Shown: positions 45,380 to 54,878, numbered from the stretch's first letter. The stretch is 64,000 bases of DNA from DASYLJ01 sp964404165 (GCA_964404165.1 CAYOIZ010000009.1:1-64000); one strand, 5' to 3'. Translations and numbers: made by a program. The notes: generated from the sequence alone by a model not told the origin.

Positions 45380-45659
45380 GCGGCGTGACTGGTCCAACGC
45401 TTCGATCCCGGCTCAAGCCATCACAGTGACGTCATGCGGTGGCAGGTTCACGGGGAGCGCGCACCGTGGTCGACGGAGGCTTCGTGCCGACTCGGGCAGA
45501 ACAAAAGAGCTCTCGCGCGGGCCACGGAGCCGACGACCGATAGCGCCCGCGGAGAGTCCCGGGCCGCGCGTGCGACGGTTGGCATCGGTCCGGGGTGGCT
45601 ACCTATACGCTACCTTGCGGTGATCACGTTCGGCATGGTGGCCGGTAAGTTGTTGATCT

Positions 45660-45706
45660 CTAAGAGCCACCCGCCGGAATCGAACCGGCGACCTACTGAT
45701 TACGAA
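45660..45706. repeat. attR: 47-bp direct repeat inside tRNA-Thr
   Basis: Perfect copy of 2274-2320. It spans the 3' part of the intact tRNA-Thr gene from the anticodon loop through the acceptor end plus about 5 bp, marking the right end of the island. Confidence 0.92.
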
Positions 45707-45737
45707 TCAGTTGCTCTGCCATCTGAGCTAGGGTGGC
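45665..45737 (-). tRNA. tRNA-Thr (anticodon CGT)
   Basis: Read on the minus strand, GCCACCC (5' acceptor) pairs with GGGTGGC. A D-arm (GCTC...GAGC), anticodon stem ACTGA/TCAGT around loop TTCGTAA, and T-arm GCCGG/CCGGC around TTCGATT are all intact. Anticodon CGT decodes ACG (threonine); discriminator U; no encoded CCA. It is the integration target of the island; its 3' half is the attR repeat. Confidence 0.96.
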
Positions 45738-45801
45738 CTACCGCAGCGCCGGCTTAACTACCGGCTACCCCCGCTACCGTCAACCCGATCCGGGGCCTTC
45801 G

Positions 45802-46212
45802 CTACCCGATGGCCCCGGACTCGTGTCCCGCGCGCAGCGATCCTGCCGCGACGGACAGCAGGAACGGCACCACCAGCAGCCCCGCCGCGCGTTCGAGCGG
45901 CGTCTTCCCATGCAACTCGAGCAGCCACGGCCGCGCGACGACCATCCCGACCGCCCCCAGGATCGGCGCGTAAAACCCCACCAGCGCCGTCGCGTGCAGC
46001 TTCCGCGGGTGCCCCTTCCCACGCCGCGCGTCGAGCCGTCCGAGCGTCAGCGCATAGAAGTACCCGATCACCGACACCGCCGCCGTCCCGCCCACCGCGA
46101 GCAGCATCTCCGACGGCGCCAGCTCCGCGATCCCGGCCGCCACCGCGACCACCGACACGCTCCAGAACGCTACCGTCCGGTACCCGAACGCTCGCTCGTG
46201 CGGCAGGCCCAT
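45802..46212 (-). CDS. small integral membrane protein
   Basis: 136 aa with about four hydrophobic segments: FWSVSVVAVAAGIAELA, MLLAVGGTAAVSVIGYFYAL, ATALVGFYAPILGAVGMVVA and AAGLLVVPFLLSVAAGSL. The ATG at 46212 follows a GGGAGG ribosome-binding site. A charged cytoplasmic loop (LDARRGKGHPRKLHA) sits between helices 2 and 3. No family is recognised. It is the first gene of the right chromosomal flank beyond the tRNA and lies just downstream of the LysR gene on the same strand. Confidence 0.6.
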   Translation of the reverse strand: MGLPHERAFGYRTVAFWSVSVVAVAAGIAELAPSEMLLAVGGTAAVSVIGYFYALTLGRLDARRGKGHPRKLHATALVGFYAPILGAVGMVVARPWLLELHGKTPLERAAGLLVVPFLLSVAAGSLRAGHESGAIG

Positions 46213-46271
46213 CCGCCCATCCTCCCGACGCGCGCCTCATAGCCAGAACGCGCCCGGCATTCCAGCGCGCG

Positions 46272-47177
46272 TCACCGCCCGCGACGCCGCTCCGCCACCA
46301 CCTCGCGCACCACCTCGGCGAACCGCGCCACCGTCGGCGACGCATCGTCCGCCCGGTACACCATCCCCAGCTCCACCGTCGGCGCCGGCGCCGTCAGCGG
46401 CCGGTACACCACCCCCGACCGCTGCAGGTTCATGATCGAACGCGGCATCAGCGACACCCCGAGCCCCGCCGCCACCAGTCCGAGGCTCGTGTACAGATGC
46501 GTCGACTCGTGCCCGATCGTCAGCGCCAGCCCCGCCGCCTGGAACGCCGCCACCACCAGGTCGTGCATGCCCGGTCCGAGCTGCCGCGAGAACATCACGA
46601 ACGGCTCGGCACTGAGCGCCCGCAGACTCACCCTGCGCCGCGACGCCAGCGGGTGCTTCGCCGGCAGCGCCGCCACCAGCGGCTCCTCGTACAGCCGCTC
46701 GACGACGAGCTGCTCCGTGCGGGGCAGGGGCAGGATCGACAGCCCCACCGTCCCGACCCCCTCGCGCAGCAACCCGAGCTGCCCCCACGCGTACAGCCCC
46801 TGCAGATCGAGCACCACCTGCGGATAGCGCCGCAGGAACACCGGCAGCACCTCCGGCAGCAGCCCCAGCTCCGACGTCGGCCCGAACGCGATCCGCAGCC
46901 GCCCCACCTCGCCACCCGCCGCGCGCTGCACGACGTCGACGGCGCGCTCCGCCTGCGCCAGCGTCCGTCTTGCCTCGTCGAGGAACAGCAGCCCCGGCGG
47001 CGTCAGCTCCACCCGGCGCTTCGTCCGCAGCAGCAGCGGCACGCCCAGCTCGCGCTCGAGCCGGCTCACCGACTTCGACAGCGCCGGCTGCGCGATCTGC
47101 AGTCGCTCGCTCGCGCGCCGGAAGTGCAGCTCCTCGGCGACGGTGACGAAATAGCGCAGCGCTCGGAGGTCGACCAC
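46272..47177 (-). CDS. LysR-family transcriptional regulator
   Basis: About 301 aa. The N-terminal winged helix-turn-helix is clear: LRALRYFVTVAEELHFRRAS, then ERLQIAQPALSKSVSRLERE, then LGVPLLLRTKRRVELT. A linker helix and a periplasmic-binding-like effector domain (about 90-295) follow. The start is placed at GTG 47177 (VDLRALRYF), the normal LysR N-terminus, rather than the upstream-extended frame. It diverges from the RND efflux operon over an 82-bp intergenic region that contains a GGCCTC/GAGGCC dyad, so it most likely controls that operon and itself. The inducer is unknown. Confidence 0.9.
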   Translation of the reverse strand: MVDLRALRYFVTVAEELHFRRASERLQIAQPALSKSVSRLERELGVPLLLRTKRRVELTPPGLLFLDEARRTLAQAERAVDVVQRAAGGEVGRLRIAFGPTSELGLLPEVLPVFLRRYPQVVLDLQGLYAWGQLGLLREGVGTVGLSILPLPRTEQLVVERLYEEPLVAALPAKHPLASRRRVSLRALSAEPFVMFSRQLGPGMHDLVVAAFQAAGLALTIGHESTHLYTSLGLVAAGLGVSLMPRSIMNLQRSGVVYRPLTAPAPTVELGMVYRADDASPTVARFAEVVREVVAERRRGR

Positions 47178-47192
47178 GTCTGATAACCGATC

Positions 47193-47209
47193 GGCCTCAG
47201 TTCGAGGCC
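47193..47209. promoter_or_regulatory. dyad in LysR/RND divergent promoter region
   Basis: GGCCTC (47193-47198) and GAGGCC (47204-47209) form a perfect inverted repeat with a 5-nt spacer in the 82-bp region between the divergent LysR and RND genes. It is a plausible LysR operator, although the strict T-N11-A spacing is not matched. Confidence 0.45.
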
Positions 47210-47259
47210 CGAAGGATACTGGACATAGGCTCGGCAGGGCCGCAACAGCTGGGGAACCC

Positions 47260-50200
47260 ATGTGGATCGTCGCGCTCGCCCTCCGGCGTCCCTACACCTT
47301 CGTGGTGATGGCGTTCCTGATCGCCATCCTCGGCGTCCTGACGATCGTCCGCACCCCCGTCGACATCTTCCCCGCCATCAACATCCCCGTCGTCTCCGTC
47401 ATCTGGCAGTTCTCCGGCCTCTCACCCAACGAGGTCGAGGGCCGCATGCTCACCATCTCCGAGCGCGCCATGACGACGACGGTGAACGGCATCGAGCACA
47501 TCGAGTCGCAGTCGCTGAACGGCGTCGGCCTGATCCGCGTCTTCTTCCAGCCCGACGCCCAGATCAGCGCCGCCGTCGCCGAAGTCACCGCCATCAACCA
47601 GACCCTGCTGCGCATCATGCCACCCGGCACGACGCCGCCGCTCATCATCCGCTACTCGGCCTCCAACGTCCCCATCCTGCAGGCCGCCCTCGAGTCGAAG
47701 ACGCTGTCCGAGCAGCAGCTCTACGACTACGGCAACAACTTCATCCGCACCCAGCTCGCCACCGTGCAGGGCGCGCAGGTGCCGCTGCCGTGGGGCGGCA
47801 AGTCGCGCGCGGTGATGGTCGACATCGATCCCGAAGCACTCTTTGCGAAGGGCCTGTCACCGAGCGACATCTCGACCGCCATCAACGCCCAGAACGTCAT
47901 CCTGCCCGCCGGCACCGCCAAGATGGGCGCCGTCGAGTACAACGTGAAGACCAACTCGTCGCCCGACATCCTCGGCGCCCTGAACGACATCCCCGTGAAG
48001 CAGGTCGGCGACGCCACGGTCTACCTGCGCGACGTCGCCCAGGTGCGCGACGGCTTCGCCGTGCAGACGTCCATGGTGCACACCGACGGCCGCCGCTCGG
48101 CGCTGCTCACGATTCTGAAGACCCCGAACGCCTCCACGCTCGACATCGTGCAGCGCGTGCGCGACGTCCTGCCGCGCATCAAGGCCACGCTGCCGCCCGA
48201 GCTCGACGTGAAGCTGCTCTTCGACCAGTCGGTCTTCGTGCGCGCCGCCCTGGAGGGCGTGCTGCGCGAGGCCGTCATCGCCGCGGCACTCACCGGCCTC
48301 ATGATCCTGCTCTTCCTCGGCTCGTGGCGCTCGACGGTCGTCATCATCGTGTCGATCCCGCTCTCGATCCTGGTCTCGGTCATCTGCCTCTCGCTCGTGG
48401 GCGAGACGCTCAACGTCATGACCCTCGGCGGCCTGGCCCTCGCCGTCGGCATCCTCGTCGACGACGCCACCGTCGAGATCGAGAACACCAACCGCAACCT
48501 CGCCATGGGGAAGCGGGTCATCCGCGCCGTGCTCGACGGCGCGCAGCAGATCGCCATGCCGGCCTTCGTCTCCACGCTCTGCATCTGCATCGTGTTCGTG
48601 CCGGTGTGGTTCATCACCGGCGCCGGCAGGTTCCTCTTCACGCCGCTCGCGCTGGCAGTCATCTTCGCCATGCTCGCCAGCTACTTCCTCTCCCGCACGC
48701 TCGTCCCGACGATGGTGGCCTATCTGCTCCCGGCCGAGGCCCACCTCCACGGCCCTGACGGCGAGCACGCCGACGGCGGCCCCATCTGGCGCGTCCACCA
48801 GGCGTTCAACCGCCGCTTCGAGCGCCTGCTCCACGGCTACGAGGCCGCACTGGCCTGGGCGCTGGCGAATCGGCGTCGCGTCGTCGGCATCTTCGCCGGG
48901 TTCACGCTGCTCTCGACGGTGCTCTTCTTCCAGATCGGCATGGACTTCTTCCCCACCGTCGACGCCGGGCAGTTCCGCCTCCACGTCCGCTGCCCCGGCG
49001 GCACCCGCATCGAGGAGACGGAGCGCTGGTTCGCCGCCGTCACCGACGTCATCCGCGAGACCATCCCCGCCGACGACGTCGAGATCGTCCTCGACAACAT
49101 CGGCATCCCGTCCGGCGGCATCAACCTGGCGTTCAGCGACGCGTCCGTGGTGACGGCGGCCGACGGCGAGATCCTCGTCGCCCTGAAGGAGGACCACGCC
49201 GGCTCGACGCCGAAGTACGTCGATCAGCTCCGCAAGATCCTCCCCGCCAAGTTCCCGCAGCTGATCTTCTTCTTCCAGCCCGCCGACATCGTCTCGCAGA
49301 TCCTGAACTTCGGCCTGCCGGCACCCATCGACGTGCAGATCGTCGGCCGCGACCCGAAGAACCTGGCCATCGCCGAGGATCTCGTGAAGCGCATCAGCGC
49401 CGTCCCCGGTGCCGCCGACGTCCGCCTGCAGCAGGTGCCGCGCGTGCCGGAGATCGGCATCGACGTCGACCGCATCCTGGCCCGCCAGCTCGGCCTCACG
49501 CAGCGCGACGTCGCCTCGAGCCTGCTGGTGTCGCTGTCGTCGTCGGGGCAGACGGCGCCGAACTACTGGCTCAACACCCAGAACGGCGTGAACTATTCGG
49601 TCAACGTGCAGACGCCGCAGTACCGCATCGACTCGATCGACGCGCTCAACTCGACGCCCATCATCGTGCCCGGTCTGGCGCGCCCGCAGCTCCTGGCCAA
49701 CATCGCCACCACCACGCGGCGCACCGTCCCCGGCGTCATCAACCACTACAACGTGCAGAACGTCTACGACGTCCTGGCGGCGGTGGGGGAGGGCGGCGAC
49801 CTCGCGTCCGTCGCCGACCACGTGCGCGACATCGTCGCCGAGGTGCAGCCGACGCTGCCACGCGGCACCTTCATCACCATGCGCGGCCAAGCCGAGACCA
49901 TGGACGACAGCTTCAGCGCGCTCGCCTACGGCATGGTGCTCGCGGTCGTTCTCGTCTACCTGCTGATGGCGGTGAACTTCCAGTCGTGGATCGACCCGCT
50001 CATCATCCTGATGGCCCTGCCGGGCGCCATGGCGGGCGTGCTGTGGACGCTCTACGTCACGCAGACGAACATCTCGGTGCCGGCGTTGATGGGGGCGATC
50101 ATGTGCATCGGCGTCGCCACCAGCAACGCGAACCTGGTGGTCACGTTCGCCAACGATCAGCGCAAGGAGGAAGGGCACGACGCCGTGCAGGCCGCCCTCT

Positions 50201-50457
50201 CCGCCGGCGTCACGCGGCTCCGTCCCGTCCTCATGACGGCGCTGGCGATGATCCTCGGCATGCTGCCCATGTCGCTCGGGCTGGGCGAGGGCGGCGAGCA
50301 GAACGCACCGCTCGGACGCGTCGTCATCGGCGGCCTGCTCTTCGCCACCGTCGCCACGCTGTTCTTCGTGCCGGTGGCCTACAGCCTGCTGCGACGAGCC
50401 ACCCCCGACGACTCGCTCGATCCCGACCTGGAGTCCTACGAGCGGAGAACGGCATGA
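47260..50457 (+). CDS. RND multidrug efflux permease (AcrB/MexB-like, HAE1 family)
   Basis: 1,065 aa, typical length for an RND permease. N-terminal membrane helix (RPYTFVVMAFLIAILGVLTI), first periplasmic loop with TPVDIFPAINIPVVSV, then two six-helix halves (about 335-500 and 860-1040) separated by the second large loop. TM4 contains the proton-relay acidic pair (GILVDDATVEIEN). The protein exports drugs or other hydrophobic compounds using the proton gradient, with the adaptor and outer-membrane channel encoded next. ATG at 47260; the stop overlaps the adaptor ATG (ATGA), so all three are translationally coupled. Divergent LysR gene likely regulates. Substrate unknown. Confidence 0.94.
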   Translation: MWIVALALRRPYTFVVMAFLIAILGVLTIVRTPVDIFPAINIPVVSVIWQFSGLSPNEVEGRMLTISERAMTTTVNGIEHIESQSLNGVGLIRVFFQPDAQISAAVAEVTAINQTLLRIMPPGTTPPLIIRYSASNVPILQAALESKTLSEQQLYDYGNNFIRTQLATVQGAQVPLPWGGKSRAVMVDIDPEALFAKGLSPSDISTAINAQNVILPAGTAKMGAVEYNVKTNSSPDILGALNDIPVKQVGDATVYLRDVAQVRDGFAVQTSMVHTDGRRSALLTILKTPNASTLDIVQRVRDVLPRIKATLPPELDVKLLFDQSVFVRAALEGVLREAVIAAALTGLMILLFLGSWRSTVVIIVSIPLSILVSVICLSLVGETLNVMTLGGLALAVGILVDDATVEIENTNRNLAMGKRVIRAVLDGAQQIAMPAFVSTLCICIVFVPVWFITGAGRFLFTPLALAVIFAMLASYFLSRTLVPTMVAYLLPAEAHLHGPDGEHADGGPIWRVHQAFNRRFERLLHGYEAALAWALANRRRVVGIFAGFTLLSTVLFFQIGMDFFPTVDAGQFRLHVRCPGGTRIEETERWFAAVTDVIRETIPADDVEIVLDNIGIPSGGINLAFSDASVVTAADGEILVALKEDHAGSTPKYVDQLRKILPAKFPQLIFFFQPADIVSQILNFGLPAPIDVQIVGRDPKNLAIAEDLVKRISAVPGAADVRLQQVPRVPEIGIDVDRILARQLGLTQRDVASSLLVSLSSSGQTAPNYWLNTQNGVNYSVNVQTPQYRIDSIDALNSTPIIVPGLARPQLLANIATTTRRTVPGVINHYNVQNVYDVLAAVGEGGDLASVADHVRDIVAEVQPTLPRGTFITMRGQAETMDDSFSALAYGMVLAVVLVYLLMAVNFQSWIDPLIILMALPGAMAGVLWTLYVTQTNISVPALMGAIMCIGVATSNANLVVTFANDQRKEEGHDAVQAALSAGVTRLRPVLMTALAMILGMLPMSLGLGEGGEQNAPLGRVVIGGLLFATVATLFFVPVAYSLLRRATPDDSLDPDLESYERRTA

Positions 50458-51665
50458 ACGGCGACGCCCTCCAGACCCCGCGCGTCATGCGGTTCCTCCT
50501 GATCGCGGCCATCGTCATGGGCGCGATCTACGTCGCGGCGCTGATTCCGCGCCTCATGATCCAGCACCGGCTCGCGGCAGAAGCCGACGCCGCGCGCGAT
50601 CGGATGCCGCTGGTCAGCACGACACAACCCAAACGCGCCGACGCCGTCGTCGACGTGTCGCTGCCCGGCACCGTGCAGGCGATCCTCGAGACCGGCATCT
50701 ACGCCCGCACCGACGGCTACCTCCGCGCCCGCTACGTCGACATCGGCGACGCCGTCACCACCGGGCAGCTCCTCGCCGAGATCGACACCCCGGAGGTCGA
50801 CCAGCAGCTGAACCAGGCGCGCGCCAGCCTCGCCGAGGCGCAGGCCAACGTTGTGAAGCTGCAGGCCGACCTGAACCTCGCGCGCAGCACCCTGCAGCGC
50901 TACATCGCCGCCGGCGTGGGGTCGGTGTCGAAGCAGCAGGTCGACGAGCGCACGGCCAGCGTGGCCACGGCCGACAAGACCGTCGAAGCCGCGAAGGCCA
51001 CGGCGGCGGCGAACGCGGCCAACGTCGAGCGGCTGGAAGACCTGCAGGGCTTCCAGCGCGTGTACGCGCCGTTCACCGGCATCATCACGGCCCGCAACGT
51101 CGACCCGGGCGCCCTCATCTCTGCCGGCACCGGCGGCGGCGTGCGCGAGCTGTTCCGGCTGGCGCAGGTCGATACGCTCCGCATCTTCGTCTACGTGCCG
51201 CAGGCCTACGCGCCCGACGTGCAGGTGGGCTCGACGGCCGACATCAGCGTGCGGGAGCGGCCCGGCACCGTCGTGCAGGGCGTCGTCACGCGGACGGCGG
51301 GCTCCATCGATCCGACGTCGCGCACGATGCTGGCGCAGATCGAGGTGGCCAACCAGGATCACGCGCTGCTCGCCGGCAGCTACGGCACGGTGCACTTCCG
51401 CATCACGCGGACGGCGCCACCGCTCCTCATCCCGGCGAGCGCGCTCCTGATCGACGCCAACGGCATCCGCGTCGCCGTGGTGCAGGGCGACGCCACGTCG
51501 CCGACGCTGCACTACCAGCCGGTGCAGCTCGGCCGCGACTTCGGCGACAAGGTGGAGGTGATCGGCGGGCTCGACGAGCACGCCGTGCTCGCCACTGGCA
51601 TCGCGGGCAGCCTCGTCGAGGGCACGGGCGTGCGCGTGGCACAGCCCGACGCCAAGGGCGGCTGA
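50454..51665 (+). CDS. RND periplasmic adaptor (membrane fusion protein)
   Basis: 403 aa. ATG overlaps the permease stop (ATGA). Residues about 12-30 (FLLIAAIVMGAIYVAALI) form the inner-membrane anchor or uncleaved signal. Then comes the lipoyl/barrel-sandwich half-motif (GTVQAILETGIYARTDGYL, then RARYVDIGDAVTTGQLLAEID), a long alpha-hairpin (LNQARASLAEAQANVVKLQA), the second lipoyl half (YAPFTGIITARNVDPG), a beta-barrel domain and a membrane-proximal domain (PASALLIDANGIRVAVV). It bridges the permease to the outer-membrane channel. Its stop overlaps the next ATG by one base (TGATG). Confidence 0.92.
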   Translation: MNGDALQTPRVMRFLLIAAIVMGAIYVAALIPRLMIQHRLAAEADAARDRMPLVSTTQPKRADAVVDVSLPGTVQAILETGIYARTDGYLRARYVDIGDAVTTGQLLAEIDTPEVDQQLNQARASLAEAQANVVKLQADLNLARSTLQRYIAAGVGSVSKQQVDERTASVATADKTVEAAKATAAANAANVERLEDLQGFQRVYAPFTGIITARNVDPGALISAGTGGGVRELFRLAQVDTLRIFVYVPQAYAPDVQVGSTADISVRERPGTVVQGVVTRTAGSIDPTSRTMLAQIEVANQDHALLAGSYGTVHFRITRTAPPLLIPASALLIDANGIRVAVVQGDATSPTLHYQPVQLGRDFGDKVEVIGGLDEHAVLATGIAGSLVEGTGVRVAQPDAKGG

Positions 51666-53089
51666 TGCGCGCGGCGGTCCTGGCCCTGGTCGTCCTTGCC
51701 GGATGCATGGTGGGGCCCGACTACGTGCGTCCCCCGGCCCCCACGCCGCCCGAATGGGGCGAGCTGACGCCGGCGTCCGACAGCCGCGCCACGCCCGATC
51801 CGCTGCCCGCCGACTGGTGGACCGCGCTCGGCGATCCCGAGCTGACGTCGCTCATCGAGCGCGCCGTGGCGTCGAACCTCGATCTGCAGCAGGCGGCGTC
51901 GCGCGTGCGCCAGGCGCGCTCGCAGCTGACGATCACGTCGGCGAGCCTGTGGCCGAGCGTGCAGTCGTCGGCGTCGTACCGCCGCGTCCGCACCAGCGAG
52001 CACGTGCCGACGGCGGCGTCGGGCGAGCAGGGCAACCTGTTCGACGTCGGCTTCGACGCGTCGTGGGAGATCGACGTGTTCGGCGGCAACCGGCGCGCGG
52101 TGGAGGCCGCCGACGCCGACGTCGAGGCGGCGCAGGACGACGCCTACGCCGTCGTGGTGTCGCTGCTGGGTGAGGTTGGCGCCAACTACGTGCAGTACCG
52201 CAGCCTGCAGCAGCGCATCGGGCTGGCGCGGCAGAACCTCGCGGCGCAGCAGAAGACGCTCGCGCTGACCCGGAAGCTCTTCGACGCCGGCCTGGCCGCC
52301 GAGTTCGACGTCACCCGCGCCGAGTCGCAGGTGGCGTTCACCGAGTCGACCATCCCGCTCTTCGACCAGCAGGCGCATCAGGCCGTGCACCGCCTGAGCA
52401 CGCTGCTCGGGCTGCTGCCGACGGCGCTCGAGGACGAGCTGGCACCCGTGTCCGCCATCCCCGCGGGGCCGGACGCGGTGGCCATCGGGATGCCGTCGGA
52501 GCTGCTGCTCCGTCGCCCCGACGTCGGCCGCGCGGAACGGCAGCTCGCGAGTGCCACGGCCCGCATCGGCGTCGCCCGGCGCGATCTCTTCCCGCGCTTC
52601 TTCATCACCAGCTTTGCCGGCCTGGAGAGCGTGTCGGCCGCCGACTTCATCACCTGGGGTAGCCGCAAGGGGAACATCGGTCCGACGATCACCTGGCCCA
52701 TCTTCGAGGCCGGTCGCATTCTCGCCAACATCGAGCTGGTGACCGAGCAGCAGGTGGAGCTGGCCGCCGCCTACCAGGCGACGGTCCTGCAGGCGTTCCA
52801 GGAGGTGGAGGACGCGCTGGTGGCGTACTCGCGCGAGCAGGTGCGCCGCGACGACCTGGCGCGCGCCGTGAAGGCCGATCAGCGCACCGCCGAGCTGGCG
52901 CGCCAGCTCTACGCCCAGGGCCTCACCGACTTCCTCTCCGTCCTCGACGCCGAGCGCACGCTCTTCAACTCGGAAGACACGCTGGCCGAGAGCGAGCGCA
53001 ACGTCGCGCTCGACCTGGTGGCGCTCTACAAGGCGGTCGGCGGCGGCTGGATACCGTGGGCCGACGCGCCGGTCACGGCGGCCCGGTAG
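51665..53089 (+). CDS. outer-membrane efflux lipoprotein (NodT/OprM-like)
   Basis: 474 aa. The lipobox LAGC (cysteine at about 14) marks it as a lipoprotein, as in NodT-family OMFs. The usual CMVGPDYVRP start of the mature protein and two outer-membrane-efflux repeats (about 60-240 and 270-465; ASNLDLQQAASRVRQARSQL, LLLRRPDVGRAERQLASATA, RIGVARRDLFPRF) are present. It forms the trimeric exit duct of the tripartite pump with the two preceding genes. Last gene of the operon. Confidence 0.92.
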   Translation: MRAAVLALVVLAGCMVGPDYVRPPAPTPPEWGELTPASDSRATPDPLPADWWTALGDPELTSLIERAVASNLDLQQAASRVRQARSQLTITSASLWPSVQSSASYRRVRTSEHVPTAASGEQGNLFDVGFDASWEIDVFGGNRRAVEAADADVEAAQDDAYAVVVSLLGEVGANYVQYRSLQQRIGLARQNLAAQQKTLALTRKLFDAGLAAEFDVTRAESQVAFTESTIPLFDQQAHQAVHRLSTLLGLLPTALEDELAPVSAIPAGPDAVAIGMPSELLLRRPDVGRAERQLASATARIGVARRDLFPRFFITSFAGLESVSAADFITWGSRKGNIGPTITWPIFEAGRILANIELVTEQQVELAAAYQATVLQAFQEVEDALVAYSREQVRRDDLARAVKADQRTAELARQLYAQGLTDFLSVLDAERTLFNSEDTLAESERNVALDLVALYKAVGGGWIPWADAPVTAAR

Positions 53090-53162
53090 GAGCCTACCCC
53101 CCGGTCGAGGCTCGCCAGGTCCCGTGCAATGGGCGCGATGCACTGGCGCGTCTCATCCCGGC

Positions 53163-54866
53163 ATGGAGACGTCATCACCGCCGCGGCGGCTCGTCCGCCT
53201 GGCCCTGACCTTGCTCGTAGCCGTACGGATCGGGACGGCAGCCGCCGCGCCGCCGCCGGTCCTCGTGTACACGTTCCCCGGGTGCGCGCCGACGCTGCAG
53301 GACTGCGTCGCGCTTGCGCCGGAGGGCTCGGAGATCCGGGTCGCCACGAACGGCCCGATCGACGAGGTCCTCACCATCGAACGCAGCCTGCAGCTCCGCG
53401 CCGCGCCGGGCTTCACCCCCGTGCTCACGCCCGGGTCCTACATCCTCGCGAGCGCCAGGCCGGGCGGCGATCGCCACCTCGTCATCCAGGGGCTGCGCTG
53501 GGAGCCCGCCCGCTCGACCGCGATCCGGGTGACGCACACGACCGACGGATCGTTTCAGATCGAGCTGCTCGACAACGCGTTCGTGGGCATCACGGGCGGC
53601 AGTTCGGGCGACCTGGTCACGGTGCAGACGTACTCCTCGCCGGACACACCGCCGCCCGGGCCGATCGACCTGCGCATCGCGGGCAACGTCGTCGACATCC
53701 CGTCCAACGCGGATGCGAGCCCCTTCTTCCTGTCGTTCGGGCGCGCCCTCGACGGGGTGGTCCGCATCGAGGACAACACCATCCGCACCGCCGGCGTCCG
53801 TCAGAACTCGGCGATCGGCATGTACCACTCGGGCGGCACGCTCGCGCTCGACGTGGCCCGCAACGTCATCGCCAGCGGCGCGCCCGGCCAGGTCGGTGGC
53901 CTCTTCGTATGGCAGACCGTCGACACCACCGGCCGGACGATCGCGCGGGTCGTGAACAACGTCATCACCGGCGTCGACGGCGGGATGCTCTTCGGCGCGA
54001 GCTTCTACGCGTCGGAGGGCACCATCGACCTCGCCGTGCTCCACAACACCATCGCGTATGCGGCGCTGCGTGCCGTGCAGGTCGGCGGGCGCGAGGATCT
54101 CGGCGGCGCGATGTCCGGCATCATCGCCAACAACGTCCTCGTCTTCAGCGCGCGCAGCGACGTCGGCATCCACGAGTTCGGCGACGCGGTGATCGAGCGG
54201 CGGAACCTCGTGACCCACATCGGCGGCATCGACGACGCGCCGTCGGCGCCGCATCCGGAGACCATCGTCGTGGCGGATCCGCAGTTCGTCGGTCCCGACG
54301 ACCATCGCCTCGAAGCGACGTCGCTCGGCGTGAACACCGCGTCGCTCGAGCTGCTGCCCGACGACCTCATGCACGACCTCGTGCGCAATCCGCGTGTCGC
54401 GGGGCCGGCGCCCGACATGGGCGCCTACGAGCTCCCGTGCGCCGAGGACAGCACCGAGCCACACTGCGTCCGCCAGCCGTCGTGCGAGACGACGGGCTGT
54501 CACAGTGACGATCCGTGCTTCCCGGCGCAGTGCGTGAACGACCGCTGCGTGGTGATCGAGCCGGTGGGCTTCGCGTCGGCACACTGCGCCTGCGATCGCG
54601 CGGTGCCGTCCTCCTGCCCCGGCACCGCCGTGCTCGCCACGCTCGTGCGTCGCGCCGAGCGCGCATGCGCGCTGCTCGAGCGCGCAGTGACGCTGGGCAG
54701 CGCGGGCTACTACCGGCTCGTGACCACGGCGCGCCGTCGCTTCGACCGTGCTGCCTGGCGCACCGGCCGACGCGCCATGACCGGCCAACTGCCGGCCGCC
54801 TGCGCCGCGGATCTCATTCGCGACTTCACGGACGCGGAAGCGCGGGTCAACCGCCTGCTCAAGTAG
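53163..54866 (+). CDS. exported right-handed beta-helix protein with cysteine-rich and helical tail
   Basis: 567 aa from ATG 53163 (METSSPPRRLVRLALTLLVA), a signal-peptide start preferred over the longer frame. Residues about 70-420 have the repeating pattern of a right-handed parallel beta-helix (DNAFVGITGG, IAGNVVDIP, IEDNTIRTAG, VVNNVITGVDGG, LHNTIAYAALRAV), ending PDMGAYEL, as in PbH1/choice-of-anchor proteins. A cysteine-rich segment follows (about 430-480), then a helical Arg/Ala-rich tail (VRRAERACALLERAV...TGRRAMTGQLPAACAADL) shared with the convergent downstream gene. Likely secreted or surface-associated; substrate unknown. Its stop is 12 bp from the end of that convergent gene. Confidence 0.75.
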   Translation: METSSPPRRLVRLALTLLVAVRIGTAAAAPPPVLVYTFPGCAPTLQDCVALAPEGSEIRVATNGPIDEVLTIERSLQLRAAPGFTPVLTPGSYILASARPGGDRHLVIQGLRWEPARSTAIRVTHTTDGSFQIELLDNAFVGITGGSSGDLVTVQTYSSPDTPPPGPIDLRIAGNVVDIPSNADASPFFLSFGRALDGVVRIEDNTIRTAGVRQNSAIGMYHSGGTLALDVARNVIASGAPGQVGGLFVWQTVDTTGRTIARVVNNVITGVDGGMLFGASFYASEGTIDLAVLHNTIAYAALRAVQVGGREDLGGAMSGIIANNVLVFSARSDVGIHEFGDAVIERRNLVTHIGGIDDAPSAPHPETIVVADPQFVGPDDHRLEATSLGVNTASLELLPDDLMHDLVRNPRVAGPAPDMGAYELPCAEDSTEPHCVRQPSCETTGCHSDDPCFPAQCVNDRCVVIEPVGFASAHCACDRAVPSSCPGTAVLATLVRRAERACALLERAVTLGSAGYYRLVTTARRRFDRAAWRTGRRAMTGQLPAACAADLIRDFTDAEARVNRLLK

Positions 54867-54878
54867 CCAGCCGATCGA

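Larger units (their letters stand above)
2274..45706. mobile_element. 43-kb genomic island integrated in tRNA-Thr(CGT)
   Basis: The segment is bounded by two identical 47-bp direct repeats (2274-2320 and 45660-45706). The right copy is the 3' portion of an intact tRNA-Thr gene; the left copy is an orphan 3' tRNA fragment. A P4-type tyrosine integrase begins about 200 bp inside the left repeat. This is the classical signature of site-specific integration into the 3' half of a tRNA gene, with identity ending exactly after the anticodon loop. Cargo includes a toxin-antitoxin relic, large secreted proteins, a second (serine) recombinase module and a defence-gene block. No conjugation or phage structural genes are seen, so it is an integrative genomic island rather than an obvious ICE or prophage. 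Excision would leave an intact tRNA gene. Confidence 0.88.

Noticed and set aside
47857..50178. 773-codon minus-strand frame within the RND permease
   Set aside because: Antisense shadow of a firmly identified efflux permease.
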